DNA from: Phycisphaerales bacterium
GTDB lineage: Bacteria > Planctomycetota > Phycisphaerae > Phycisphaerales > SM1A02
DNA: 64,000 bases
Assembly: GCA_030748575.1 (NCBI GenBank)
Contig: JASMLR010000010.1
Coordinates: 1-64,000, forward strand
Direction of reading: 5' to 3'
Shown: positions 42,622-51,416 of the stretch, piece after piece
Layout: every line of letters begins with the position of its first letter
How positions within the stretch are numbered: position 1 is the first letter of the stretch
Notes under the pieces: model-generated
What the model was told of the DNA's origin: nothing
What the model saw: the letters and a program-made list of their open reading frames with translations, nothing else
Database searches by the model: none
Position numbers and translations under genes: made by a program

Positions 42622-42999
42622 ATGCCACGTATTGCAGGCATCGATATTCCAGAGAAGAAGAAGGTTCGGTACGCCCTCCGGTACATCCACGGAATCGGCC
42701 CGAGGTTCGCGGACGACATCCTCGAGCAGGCCGGCGTGAATCCCGACACACGTGCCGCGGACCTGACCGAAGCCGAAGTGGTTGCGATCGCAGGACTCGT
42801 TGACGACAACTACATCGTCGAGGGTGCGCTCCGCCGCCAGGTGGCTCAGAACATTCAGCGGTTGCGGGATATTCGCAGCTACAGAGGTGACCGGCACCGC
42901 CGCGGACTTCCCGTTCGAGGGCAGCGGACCAAGTGCAACGCGCGAACTCGCAAGGGCAAGAAGCGGACGGTCGCAGGCAAGAAGGGCGTCAAGGCCTGA
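42622..42999 (+). CDS. rpsM: 30S ribosomal protein S13
   Basis: S13 bridges the subunits at the 30S head. The 125 residues start [27 protein letters not shown] and end [34 protein letters not shown], both typical. GGAG lies upstream of the ATG. Confidence 0.98.
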   Translation: MPRIAGIDIPEKKKVRYALRYIHGIGPRFADDILEQAGVNPDTRAADLTEAEVVAIAGLVDDNYIVEGALRRQVAQNIQRLRDIRSYRGDRHRRGLPVRGQRTKCNARTRKGKKRTVAGKKGVKA

Positions 43000-43053
43000 C
43001 CTTGAGTTGAGACGAAAGAGGATCTGTCCGGCTACCGCCCGGAGAAAGCACCC

Positions 43054-43425
43054 ATGGCAAAGAAGAAAGTCAGAAAGAACATCGGCAAGGCGATCGTCCA
43101 TGTGACGGCCTCCTTCAACAACACGATCATCACGTTCACGGATCTCAGCGGCGAAACGCTCTGTTGGGATTCGGCCGGGACGGTCGGGTTCAAGGGCGCC
43201 CGCAAGGCCACACCGTTCGCAGCGACACGCGCGGCGGAGCGGTCTGCCTCCAAGGCAAAGCGTATGGGTGTCCGTGAGGTGGAAGTCCGCGTCAAGGGGC
43301 CGGGTGGCGGGCGTGAGTCCGCGATCACCGGCCTCGACCACGCCGGTCTCACCGTGACCGCCGTCGAGGATCACACGCCGATTCCGCACAATGGATGTCG
43401 GCCAAGAAAGCAACGCCGCTGCTGA
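43054..43425 (+). CDS. rpsK: 30S ribosomal protein S11
   Basis: S11 lines the mRNA exit channel. The 123 residues contain [43 protein letters not shown] and end [20 protein letters not shown]. rpsD (S4), usual between S11 and rpoA, is missing; a 142-nt structured gap follows instead. Confidence 0.98.
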   Translation: MAKKKVRKNIGKAIVHVTASFNNTIITFTDLSGETLCWDSAGTVGFKGARKATPFAATRAAERSASKAKRMGVREVEVRVKGPGGGRESAITGLDHAGLTVTAVEDHTPIPHNGCRPRKQRRC

Positions 43426-43567
43426 GCGGCTGGATCGAGCCGGCCCCACGTAGGGGCCACCCGGCTCGGGCGCAGAAGGGGATCGTCTCCATGCAGTGGA
43501 GAGACGGTCTACCGAGAACCCCGAATCGGTTTCCATCAGGAAGTACCACTGCGATCTGGAGTGTCCC
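43426..43567 (+). promoter_or_regulatory. Structured gap between rpsK and rpoA
   Basis: The gap holds a strong hairpin at 43437-43467 (GAGCC-GGCCCC, loop ACGTA, GGGGCC-AC-CCGGCTC), and a second pairing of TCTCC with GGAGA around ATGCAGT. It replaces rpsD in the usual gene order and may adjust rpoA level relative to ribosomal proteins; no function can be proved from sequence. Confidence 0.5.
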
Positions 43568-44593
43568 ATGCACGTTCGATGGAGAGGTCTGGAACTGCCC
43601 GCCAAGGTCGATGTCGACCCGGCTTCACGTACTGACTCGTTTGCTCGCTTTACCGTCGAGCCGCTTGAGCGCGGCTTCGGGACGACGATTGGCAACAGCC
43701 TGCGTCGCATTCTGCTGAGCAGCATTGAGGGCGCCGCCATCACGACCGTCTCGGTCGGTGGGGTGGAGCATGAGTTCACCACGATTTCGGGCATGAAGGA
43801 AGACGTCACCGACCTCCTGCTGAACCTCAAGGGCATGGTGGTCGCAGTCGACAGTGACGAGGACGGGCCTCGCACCATGAAGCTTCACGCCAGCGGCCCG
43901 GGATCGGTCACTGCTGATCTCATTGAAGCCGATCCGGCCATCCGCATTCTGAACCCGGAGCACCTGATCGCCACGCTGACCGACGCGGTTGATCTCGACA
44001 TCACGATGTCCGTCAGCCGGGGCCGGGGCTACTCGCCGGCGACCGACCGCCACGTGCGAAGCGCCGACGAGCAGGTCATCGGCGAGATTCAGGTCGATGC
44101 CATTTACAGCCCGGTCCTGCGAGTTCGTTTCCGTGTCGAGGACACACGCGTCGGCCAGAAGACGAACTTCGACCGGCTGGTTCTCGACGTGTGGACCGAT
44201 GGAACGGTCACGCCGGAGATGGCGCTGACCGAGGCAGCCAAGATCCTGCGGAAGCACCTCAATCCGTTCGTTCAGGTCGAAGAGCCCGGCGACGTGCGGA
44301 TTTCCGAGCATGCAGCGGCTGCCGCAGCCGTCGATGACGACCTGATCAAGAAGCTGAACATGACTGCGGCGGATTTGGATTTGACCGTTCGCTCAAACAA
44401 CTGCCTGGAGTCGGCACAGATCGCAACCGTTGCAGACCTTGTGACGCGAAGCGAAGCCGAACTGCTCGCGCTGCGGTCCTTTGGAAAGACGTCGCTTCGC
44501 GAGGTCGTCAAGAAACTGGAAGATATGGGTCTGACGCTCGGAATGCGTCTGCCCGAGGGCTATGAGGCCCCGGAGTCGGCCTACACCGGCTGA
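43568..44593 (+). CDS. rpoA: RNA polymerase subunit alpha
   Basis: Alpha dimerises to assemble the polymerase and binds promoters or regulators with its C-terminal domain. The 341 residues begin MHVRWRGLELPAKV; the assembly block FTVEPLERGFGTTIGNSLRRILLSSIEGAAI is clear (about residues 30-60). The C-terminal domain is AAADLDLTVRSNNCLESAQIATVADLVTRSEAELLALRSFGKTSLREVVKKLEDMGL. The ATG at 43568 has GGAG 6 nt upstream; the track ORF is 24 codons longer. Confidence 0.98.
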   Translation: MHVRWRGLELPAKVDVDPASRTDSFARFTVEPLERGFGTTIGNSLRRILLSSIEGAAITTVSVGGVEHEFTTISGMKEDVTDLLLNLKGMVVAVDSDEDGPRTMKLHASGPGSVTADLIEADPAIRILNPEHLIATLTDAVDLDITMSVSRGRGYSPATDRHVRSADEQVIGEIQVDAIYSPVLRVRFRVEDTRVGQKTNFDRLVLDVWTDGTVTPEMALTEAAKILRKHLNPFVQVEEPGDVRISEHAAAAAAVDDDLIKKLNMTAADLDLTVRSNNCLESAQIATVADLVTRSEAELLALRSFGKTSLREVVKKLEDMGLTLGMRLPEGYEAPESAYTG

Positions 44594-44650
44594 GCGAATA
44601 CAGACACCCGAACCCTGCCGTGAGGCAAGGTGACGGTGAGGAGATGAGTC

Positions 44651-45403
44651 ATGCGGAATCGCATCCAAGGCAAGCAACTCAGTCGCGATAGTGAACATCG
44701 CCGCGCCATGTTGCGCAATCTGGCCGCCGGGCTCTTTGAGCACGGCCAGGTTGAGACGACGATGCCCAAGGCAAAGGCAGTCCAGCCTTTCATCGAGAAG
44801 ATCATCACGGCTGCCAAGAAGGGCGGTCTCAATGCCAGACGGCAGATTGAGGCAAGGCTGAACGATCGGAAGATCCACGCCTGGGTCGCCGACCCGAACG
44901 TACCGGACTCCCGCAAGGAGAACGCCTGGTTCGACCTTCCGGACGCGTCGGACATTGAGTTCAACCGGTATGGCGAACTGCGCAAGGCGCCCCGCCTGGT
45001 GCAGCACATCATGACGGCAGTGGCAGACCGCTTCCGCGACCGTGACGGCGGCTACACCCGCATTGTGCGGACGGGCCGCCACCGGCTCGGTGACGGTGGC
45101 GACATCGTCGTGTTGCAACTCGTCGGCGAAGAAGAGGGTGCCCAGATTGGTGGAGGCACCTCGACGCGGCGAAAGCAGGCAGATCGCCGGACGGCGTTTG
45201 CGGCCTCGCTCCGCAAGGACCAGCCGGCGGAGGGCGAAGCAGACGAGCCCATCGAGGCGGAGGCCGAAGTCGCCGCCGACGAGGGCGTCCAGGAAGCCGC
45301 CGCCGATGCGCCCGAGACTGGCGTCGATACCGCGGCCGAGTCCAGCGAAGCGACCACTGACGACGCCGAGAAGACCGAGGGCGGCGAGGCGTCCGAAGGC
45401 TGA
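44651..45403 (+). CDS. rplQ: 50S ribosomal protein L17 with long acidic tail
   Basis: L17 lies at the tunnel exit region. The first 140 or so residues are canonical (LSRDSEHRRAMLRNLAAGLFEHGQVETTMPKAKAVQPFIEKIITAAKKG). About 95 further residues form an Ala/Glu/Asp-rich tail with probable disorder, doubling the usual length to 250. GAGGAG lies 6 nt upstream. It is the last gene of the superoperon, followed by a terminator. Confidence 0.96.
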   Translation: MRNRIQGKQLSRDSEHRRAMLRNLAAGLFEHGQVETTMPKAKAVQPFIEKIITAAKKGGLNARRQIEARLNDRKIHAWVADPNVPDSRKENAWFDLPDASDIEFNRYGELRKAPRLVQHIMTAVADRFRDRDGGYTRIVRTGRHRLGDGGDIVVLQLVGEEEGAQIGGGTSTRRKQADRRTAFAASLRKDQPAEGEADEPIEAEAEVAADEGVQEAAADAPETGVDTAAESSEATTDDAEKTEGGEASEG

Positions 45404-45439
45404 AGCGCTTCGAGCCCCCCCCGAGCATTGTTGACTTCT

Positions 45440-45471
45440 GCGCGCCCGCTCCCTCCCCGGGGCGGGCGTGC
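45440..45471 (+). terminator. Terminator of the ribosomal superoperon
   Basis: A 13-bp stem (GCGCGCCCGCTCC with GGGGCGGGCGTGC, two positions paired by G-U) with a six-base loop lies 36 nt after the rplQ stop and is followed by TGCATTCTT. Confidence 0.75.
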
Positions 45472-45517
45472 TGCATTCTTGAGCGGGATCGGCCCGGGCC
45501 ACCCTGCGGCGGCGGCG

Positions 45518-46372
45518 TCAGCCCTCGGTCCAGCGTGCCCGCATCGTGGCGACTTCATCTGGCGAGAAGAAGTGCCGGGTGACCGGCGCGTTGTAGAGCC
45601 GGTCCAGCAGGCTGCGGGGGATGGTCAGGTGCTGCTTGAACGCCCGGTATTGGCTGGCGTACTTCTTGGTGCTGCCAACGTTGCTCCGGGGGAGGGGCGG
45701 CATGTCCACGCCAAGAAAGGTGGAGAGCGCCTCCTGTTTGCCTTCGTCCGGGAGATCCGTCCGCATGATGAGCAGGGACCAGTGATCCGAGGGAATGATC
45801 GTCCACCGTCGAGCCGTGTCAAAGGGTGAAGCGAAGACGTCGATGCCCGTGGTGTCTTCGATCTCGGTCTGAAACCAGGTGAGCGGTTCGTCGTGCTCAA
45901 ACACCCGGTGAAAGCCGTCAATCAGGTTCTCGGCGGAGACCCGCTCGTGGGCGGCTCGCATGCCCCAGATGTCATCCAGGTGCTGGAAGTACGACGAGAC
46001 ATTCCGCGCAAGCGGGTCGCGGACCATCGTGACCACCCTGGAAGCCAGTCGCGGCTCGACAATCCGGTCATAGAGCATGGCCCCGAAGTGGTGCCGGTCC
46101 CCATAGCGGTTCGACTTCCGTCGCGATTCGTCGATGATGCCTGCCTTGTGCTGCAGGTTTCGCCGAGTCCACCAGTGCGACTGGAACACGCGAATCCCCT
46201 CCATCGCCTCCAGGGCGTCGCGAACGGAACTGGAGCCCACCTTTCCCATCTGATGGAGCAGCACGAGTTCGTCACGGCTGGCGACGGCCCGGTCAAGGAT
46301 GCGTTGGTCACGGATCCTGTGCCGCCAGGCTCGGATGCGTCGTCGGAGTGGTTTCTTGATCGTCTTCTGCAC
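45518..46372 (-). CDS. Sulfotransferase-like protein
   Basis: This 284-residue protein resembles sulfotransferases and putative capsular-polysaccharide proteins. The presumed PAPS 5'-phosphosulfate loop is LLHQMGKVGSSSVRDAL (about residue 36), and the 3'-phosphate-binding block is MVRDPLARNVSSYFQHLDD (about 115). It may sulfate a surface glycan. The GTG at 46372 (VQKTIKKPLRRR) is proposed; upstream in-frame codons would read through the 30-bp tandem repeat and are unlikely. No partner gene is adjacent. Confidence 0.7.
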   Translation of the reverse strand: MQKTIKKPLRRRIRAWRHRIRDQRILDRAVASRDELVLLHQMGKVGSSSVRDALEAMEGIRVFQSHWWTRRNLQHKAGIIDESRRKSNRYGDRHHFGAMLYDRIVEPRLASRVVTMVRDPLARNVSSYFQHLDDIWGMRAAHERVSAENLIDGFHRVFEHDEPLTWFQTEIEDTTGIDVFASPFDTARRWTIIPSDHWSLLIMRTDLPDEGKQEALSTFLGVDMPPLPRSNVGSTKKYASQYRAFKQHLTIPRSLLDRLYNAPVTRHFFSPDEVATMRARWTEG

Positions 46373-46490
46373 GTGTGGTTGGCTCCGGGCTGCGCGACGA
46401 TATCTGATCGTGGGCGGCGCCGCCCGAGACGGGAGAAGGGGGGCTCCGCCTGAGCATCCCGCGGGGTTTGGCGGCCCCACGGATCGGCAG

Positions 46491-46608
46491 GGCACAGGCC
46501 CGCCGGCCCGTCCCAAGTAAGGCACAGGCCCGCCGGCCCGTCCCAAGTAAGGCACAGGCCCGCCGGCCCGTCCCAAGTAAGGCACAGGCCCGCCGGCCCG
46601 TCCCAAGT
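46491..46608. repeat. 30-bp tandem repeat, about four copies
   Basis: A 30-bp unit beginning GGCACAGGCCCGCCGGCCCG and ending TCCCAAGTAA repeats at 46491, 46521, 46551 and 46581 without visible mismatches; the last copy is cut at AAGT. There are no spacers. It lies just before the pheS -10 element, in the gap to the divergent sulfotransferase gene. Exact identity suggests recent expansion. Confidence 0.95.
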
Positions 46609-46612
46609 TCCG

Positions 46613-46618
46613 TATCCT
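46613..46618 (+). promoter_or_regulatory. Leaderless-type -10 of pheS
   Basis: TATCCT ends 7 nt before the ATG at 46626, only five bases downstream of the tandem repeat. Confidence 0.55.
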
Positions 46619-46625
46619 GCCTCCC

Positions 46626-47606
46626 ATGCTTGCGGAACTGGACACCATCGAGGGCGAGGCGCTACAGGCCCTCGCCGACGCCTCCGACAGCCCCGCGATC
46701 GAAGCGTGGCGGATCGAGTGGCTCGGCACCAAGGGCCGGCTCAAGGGCCTGATGGGCCGGATGAAGGACGTTGAGCCCGGCGATCGGCCCGCCTTTGGTC
46801 AGCGGGTGAATGCGCTCAAACAGTCGCTCAATGCGGCGTTCGAGCAGCGGCAGGCTGCCAGCAGCAAGGCCGCCTCGGGGCCGCCCATGGACGTCACGGA
46901 GCCCGGCGAGCCGATGGGGCTCGGGCGGCGGCACATCATCAGCCGGACGATTGCCGAGATTCTGGAAGTCTTCGCCCGGATGGGCTTTGAGCCCGCGACG
47001 GGACCCGAGGTCGAAGACGAGTGGCACAACTTCACCGCGCTCAACGTGCCGGAAGATCACCCGGCGCGAGCCCCCATCGACAACTTCTATCTGGAAGGCG
47101 GCGGCATGCTTCGCTCGCAGACGTCGACCGTCCAGATTCGTGTGCTGGAGCAGACACCTCCTCCTGTTCGCATCGTTGCGGCGGGTCGGGTGTACCGACC
47201 CGACACGCACGACGCCACGCACTACAGCATGTTTCACCAGGTCGAGGGGCTGTACGTTGACCGGGGCGTCACGCTGGTCGATCTCAAGGCCACCTTGCTC
47301 GGATTTGCGCACGCCTACTTCGGCGAGGCTGCCGAGGTTCGCATGCGACCGAGTTACTTCCCGTTCACCGAGCCGTCGGCCGAGGTGGACATGAAGATGC
47401 GCATCAAGGATCGATGGCAGTGGGTGGAACTCGGGGGATGTGGCATGGTCGACCCCAACGTCCTGACGGCGGTGGGCGTCGATCCCGAAGAATTCACGGG
47501 CTTTGCGTTTGGCCTTGGCGTCGAGCGGATCGCGATGCGGAAATACGGTATCGCCGACATCCGCTGGCTCTACGAGAACGACGCCCGCTTTCTCAGACAG
47601 TTCTAG
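46626..47606 (+). CDS. pheS: Phenylalanyl-tRNA synthetase alpha subunit
   Basis: PheS is the catalytic half of the heterotetramer that charges tRNA-Phe. The 326 residues have an N-terminal coiled-coil arm (TKGRLKGLMGRMKDVEPGDRPAFGQRVNALK), then class II motifs: GFEPATGPEVEDEWHNFTALNVPEDHPAR, RSQTSTVQIRVLE, HQVEGLYVD and VELGGCGMVDPNVL...FAFGLGVERIAMRKYGIADIR. pheT is not next to it; it must lie elsewhere. Confidence 0.97.
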   Translation: MLAELDTIEGEALQALADASDSPAIEAWRIEWLGTKGRLKGLMGRMKDVEPGDRPAFGQRVNALKQSLNAAFEQRQAASSKAASGPPMDVTEPGEPMGLGRRHIISRTIAEILEVFARMGFEPATGPEVEDEWHNFTALNVPEDHPARAPIDNFYLEGGGMLRSQTSTVQIRVLEQTPPPVRIVAAGRVYRPDTHDATHYSMFHQVEGLYVDRGVTLVDLKATLLGFAHAYFGEAAEVRMRPSYFPFTEPSAEVDMKMRIKDRWQWVELGGCGMVDPNVLTAVGVDPEEFTGFAFGLGVERIAMRKYGIADIRWLYENDARFLRQF

Positions 47607-47627
47607 ATTCGTGGAGCGTACTCACCA

Positions 47628-48212
47628 ATGATGCAGTTCGAGAGTATGGAGCCTGCTTCTCTGGAGTCCCCATATGCTCAGGTGCAGCCCGTGCCGCAGT
47701 GGGTTGGCGTTGTGTCCATCGTCATAGGCATTCTGGGCCTGCTCTGCTGGGGTGGGTCGGCGGCGATGACCATCGCGGCGTCGAGCATGCAGGGCATGAT
47801 GGAGGGCGCCCCGCAGCTGTCCGCTGCCCATAGAACCTTCGAGTTCGCGGTGTCCATCGCAGGGGTGGTGCTGGGCCTCTGGCTGATCGCTGCGGGTTCC
47901 GGGATCGCCTCCGGGAGGCCATGGGGACGGCGCGGTGTGCGACTCTGGGGCATCGTCAGGCTCGCCGTCGCCATCGTGGGCTTGCTCGGTGCGCTGTATT
48001 GGATCGATGAAGTCGTCGCTGCCTCGGAGTACGCGCTGGCGCAACAGGCGGCGGAGGCTGCCGACGCTGGCGCCACGCATGCCGAGTCGCCGGAGATCAC
48101 CGCGGACGCGTTGTCGGCAATTACGATTGTGTTTGCCTTCATGCAGACGGTCGCTATCAGCATCTGGCCGATTGTGGTGCTTGTCGTCACACGAAAGCGA
48201 TGTGGAACGTGA
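47628..48212 (+). CDS. Small integral-membrane protein of unknown function
   Basis: This 194-residue protein has four clear hydrophobic helices (VGVVSIVIGILGLLCWGG, VSIAGVVLGLWLIAAGSG, LWGIVRLAVAIVGLLGALYW, ITIVFAFMQTVAISIWPIVVLVV). No domain is recognised. It starts 21 nt after pheS and overlaps tyrS by 13 bp, so it seems to sit in a pheS-tyrS operon. It may start at the second ATG codon. Confidence 0.75.
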   Translation: MMQFESMEPASLESPYAQVQPVPQWVGVVSIVIGILGLLCWGGSAAMTIAASSMQGMMEGAPQLSAAHRTFEFAVSIAGVVLGLWLIAAGSGIASGRPWGRRGVRLWGIVRLAVAIVGLLGALYWIDEVVAASEYALAQQAAEAADAGATHAESPEITADALSAITIVFAFMQTVAISIWPIVVLVVTRKRCGT

Positions 48213-49531
48213 GCGGTGTGAAGCCTTATCTTGAGACGCTCGAGTGGCGGGGCATGCTCCACCAGACAACGGCCGATGAGCCGCTCAAGGCTTGGCTCGC
48301 CGGTGGAATGCGGACTGCCTACTGCGGCTGGGATCCAACGGCCGACAGTCTGACGATCGGCAACCTTGTCCCGATCATGCTGCTCGGGCACTGGCAGCGG
48401 TGCGGTCACCGTCCGGTCGTGCTCTGCGGAGGCGGAACCGGATTGATTGGCGATCCTTCCGGCAAGGATGCCGAGCGGTCCCTGCAGTCACGGGAGCAGG
48501 TGACCGCCAACGTGGCGGCGCTGAAACGAATCTTCTCCCGAGTGATTGCCTTTGACTCCGGGGCCGCCAATGACGCGATGCTTGTCGACAACGCGGATTG
48601 GTTGTGTGACCTTCGCTACATTGACGTCCTTCGTGATGTCGGCAAGCACTTCTCCGTCAACGCGATGATTCAGAAGGACTCGGTTCGGGATCGCCTGCAC
48701 AACCGGGAGCAGGGCATCTCCTACACGGAGTTCTCGTACATGCTGCTTCAGGCCTACGACTTCCTGCATCTGCGGCAAGCCTGCGACTGCACCGTGCAGA
48801 TTGCCGGGTCGGATCAGTACGGCAACATCGTCGGAGGCATCGACCTGATTCGCCGCGAGATGCAGGGCCGGCCCGAAGAGGAGCCTCGCGGATTTGGAAT
48901 CACCGCGCCGCTGATCACCAAGGCCGACGGATCGAAGTTTGGCAAGACTGAGTCCGGCGCCGTCTGGCTGACGGCGGATCGAACCAGCCCCTGGGCCTTC
49001 CATCAGTTCTGGCGGAATGCCTCGGATGCCGATGTTGGTCGGTTCCTTCGGTTCTTCACCTTCCTGGACCGTTCAACGATTGAAGACATCGAGCGGCGGC
49101 ATGAAGCTGCGCCGCACGAGCGGCTTGCCCAGCAGACGCTGGCGGCCGAGGTCACGCGCATGATGCACGGAGAGGACGAACTTGCCAGCGTGGAGGCTGC
49201 GGCTGCGGCCCTCTTCTCCGGCAGCATTCGATCGCTGGATGACGCGATGCTCGATGCAGTCTTTGCCGACGTCCCGGCAAGCGACCACGCTCGGAGTCTG
49301 CTGGAAGGAGCGGGGACTCCGCTGCTCGAACTGCTTGCCCAAACCGGACTGGCCAAGTCCAAGCGGGAGGCTCGGGCGTTTCTCTCAGACGGCAGCATCT
49401 CGATCAACGGAGACAAAGTCGCCGGCGACGAGGCGTTGGACCGCCAACTGACCCAGCGTGATTTGCTGCACGGCCGCGCGATCCTGCTTCGGCGCGGCCG
49501 CAAGGCGTGGCACTGCACACGCTGGTCCTGA
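48200..49531 (+). CDS. tyrS: Tyrosyl-tRNA synthetase
   Basis: This cytosolic class I enzyme charges tRNA-Tyr. The 443 residues contain TAYCGWDPTADSLTIGNLVPIMLLGHWQ (HIGH region), GGGTGLIGDPSGKDAER, the tyrosine pocket SYMLLQAYDFLHL, the KMSKS-like loop KFGKTESG and a C-terminal S4-like RNA-binding domain (LAKSKREARAFLSDGSISINGDKV). The ATG at 48200 overlaps the upstream membrane protein gene; GTG codons at 48209 or 48218 are alternatives. Confidence 0.96.
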   Translation: MWNVSGVKPYLETLEWRGMLHQTTADEPLKAWLAGGMRTAYCGWDPTADSLTIGNLVPIMLLGHWQRCGHRPVVLCGGGTGLIGDPSGKDAERSLQSREQVTANVAALKRIFSRVIAFDSGAANDAMLVDNADWLCDLRYIDVLRDVGKHFSVNAMIQKDSVRDRLHNREQGISYTEFSYMLLQAYDFLHLRQACDCTVQIAGSDQYGNIVGGIDLIRREMQGRPEEEPRGFGITAPLITKADGSKFGKTESGAVWLTADRTSPWAFHQFWRNASDADVGRFLRFFTFLDRSTIEDIERRHEAAPHERLAQQTLAAEVTRMMHGEDELASVEAAAAALFSGSIRSLDDAMLDAVFADVPASDHARSLLEGAGTPLLELLAQTGLAKSKREARAFLSDGSISINGDKVAGDEALDRQLTQRDLLHGRAILLRRGRKAWHCTRWS

Positions 49532-49552
49532 GATGCTCTGCAGGCTCCCGGC

Positions 49553-50566
49553 CTATTCGACGCTCCGGATGACCAGATCGACCATCGGATGCGGATCGTC
49601 CTTCAGTGAGCCGGCGATCGGAGTGGCCTCGCCGCTCGTTCGAACGATGGCGAAGAAGGACACCGCCTTCTGTTCAAGCTGACGCTCTTTGTCGCGGGTG
49701 CTCAGGTGGACCACGGCAATGACCTGTGCTTTGCCTGCCTCTACTTCCGCGATCGCATCGGGTGAGGCTTCAATGTCCACGTCGGCGAGCAGGGGGCTGG
49801 CCAGTTCGACGTGATACAGCCCGAAGTCTTCCGGCGACGAGACGACCTGCACCCGAACCTTCGGCACGGTCGCGCGGCGTTGCCTGGCCACCAGCTGGAA
49901 CGACACTCGGGCGGTGGGAGGGTCGATGGTCGCCGAGCCTCCGACTCGGACGGAGTCCGGAAGTTGAAGCGCCCCATCGACGGTATGGAGCACGCCCGGC
50001 TCGAGCCGAAGCACGTCGCGGGGATCAACAATGGCGTCCACGACGAGTCGGTCGGGCAGCTCGTGTACCAAGCTGCGGGGGACGGTAACCGACACCTCGG
50101 TGGGCGCAATCGAGACGTCCTGAACCGTCGACGTCGTCTGGATGTCCGCCCGTGTGACCGCCGTTCGGGTGACGAACTCCGTGACATCCACGGAGAACCG
50201 TGGCGGTTCGACCGAAAGGATGGACACGCCTGTGTCCCGCATGGCATCGAGGGCCTGAATTCGGTCCGCGAGATCGTCGATCTCCTGCCGCCCGTGCTCG
50301 GCGGGAAGTGGCACCGTCAGCGGGGCGCTTGTGAGCAGCCCGCGGGCCTCTCTGACGGCGATCGCCGGCCCTTCGAGCATGACCGTCACGGGAATCTGAT
50401 CCGGAGACACCTGGAACCGATCACCCGCCGAGTCGCTCGCGACGGTGAAGTCCAGCCGCCCTGCCACCGTCTCGACCTGCCGCGTCTTGGCCGCGGCCAG
50501 GATCCAGATGAGAAGGGTGACGATGGTGACGACCACATAGGTGCCGGACTGGCGAGGAAGGCTCAT
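49553..50566 (-). CDS. YbbR-domain protein, CdaR-like
   Basis: This 337-residue protein has one N-terminal membrane anchor (TYVVVTIVTLLIWILAAAKT) and a long extracytoplasmic part with repeated beta-strand modules of the YbbR type (PVTVMLEGPAIAVREARGLL; VSVTVPRSLVHELPDRL; RATVPKVRVQVVSSPEDFGL). In Firmicutes CdaR binds and modulates the diadenylate cyclase CdaA. Here the two genes are joined by an ATGA overlap, supporting the same pairing. Confidence 0.8.
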   Translation of the reverse strand: MSLPRQSGTYVVVTIVTLLIWILAAAKTRQVETVAGRLDFTVASDSAGDRFQVSPDQIPVTVMLEGPAIAVREARGLLTSAPLTVPLPAEHGRQEIDDLADRIQALDAMRDTGVSILSVEPPRFSVDVTEFVTRTAVTRADIQTTSTVQDVSIAPTEVSVTVPRSLVHELPDRLVVDAIVDPRDVLRLEPGVLHTVDGALQLPDSVRVGGSATIDPPTARVSFQLVARQRRATVPKVRVQVVSSPEDFGLYHVELASPLLADVDIEASPDAIAEVEAGKAQVIAVVHLSTRDKERQLEQKAVSFFAIVRTSGEATPIAGSLKDDPHPMVDLVIRSVE

Positions 50567-51375
50567 GCTGGTGCCCCTTCGCCATCAGGAGCGGGGTCGG
50601 CAGGGTCCCGATCCCGCAGGTACCACGCCAGCCGCGTTGCGAGTTGTTCGACGGCAATCGGCGTCTCCAGGTGGGAGCCTTCTGCAATGCTGATGGTGCC
50701 GGTCTCTTCGCTGACCACAATGACGATGCAGTCAGACTCCTCCGAAAGCCCGACGGCCGCTCGATGCCGCGACCCATAGTGTCCGGGAAGGGTGCCGTCA
50801 TCGGCCAGCGGAAACTGCACGCCCGCAGCCAGCACGCGTTCCCCTCGAATCACCACGCCGAGGTCGTGCAGCGGGCTGTTGGGCCAGAAGATGGACTCAA
50901 GAAGTTGGGGGTTCAGTTTGGCGTCAAGGGGTTGCCCGCCCTCAATGAGGCTGCCAAGTCGGATGCTCCGCTCCACTGCAATGATCGCGCCGAACTGGCT
51001 ACGGCTCAGAAAGGCGACCGCTTCTGAGATGGCGTCCAGGCGGGTGTCGCTTGTGTCGCCTCGGCCAGGTCGCAGCAGCCGAGCCTGCCCGATCCGCATG
51101 GCGGCCTGACGCAGTTCCGGCTGAAAGATGACGATCAGCAGGACCGCCACGATGCCCACGAAGTAGTTGACGATGAAATTCAGTCGCGCGAATCGCTCGG
51201 TTCCAAGGCCCAGCAGTTGGAGCAGGACGAATGCGACGAGCAGTACCGCGAATCCCTTGACGATCCCGGCGCCGCGTGTTCCTCTCAGGAATCGGACGGT
51301 GCCGTAGACCACGATCCAGATCACCGCCAATTCAATCAGCAGTTCCAGAAGGTCGATGCTGAATATGGATGGCAC
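50563..51375 (-). CDS. cdaA: CdaA-like diadenylate cyclase
   Basis: This 270-residue membrane protein has three N-terminal transmembrane segments (LLELLIELAVIWIVVYGTV; GFAVLLVAFVLLQLLGL; FVGIVAVLLIVIFQ) followed by a DAC domain that in known members makes c-di-AMP from two ATP. FLSRSQFGAIIAVER and GSRHRAAVGLSEESD (RHR motif) are present. The first catalytic motif, usually DGA, reads LHDLGVVIR here, keeping the Asp but not Gly-Ala, so activity is uncertain. The GTG start has a palindromic TATACT -10 about 41 nt upstream. Confidence 0.88.
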   Translation of the reverse strand: MPSIFSIDLLELLIELAVIWIVVYGTVRFLRGTRGAGIVKGFAVLLVAFVLLQLLGLGTERFARLNFIVNYFVGIVAVLLIVIFQPELRQAAMRIGQARLLRPGRGDTSDTRLDAISEAVAFLSRSQFGAIIAVERSIRLGSLIEGGQPLDAKLNPQLLESIFWPNSPLHDLGVVIRGERVLAAGVQFPLADDGTLPGHYGSRHRAAVGLSEESDCIVIVVSEETGTISIAEGSHLETPIAVEQLATRLAWYLRDRDPADPAPDGEGAPA

Positions 51376-51416
51376 CGGTGCAGCGTCCTGCGTGGAGGGG
51401 AAAGAGGCTCTCCGCG

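Noticed and set aside
46491-46608. Possible CRISPR array
   Set aside because: Units are directly adjacent with no spacers and only four copies; no cas gene is nearby.
46373-46744. Extended N-terminus of the sulfotransferase-like ORF with GRAGGPVPYL repeats
   Set aside because: The repeats are the translation of the 30-bp tandem DNA repeat, whose length is a multiple of three; the protein family homology starts after it.
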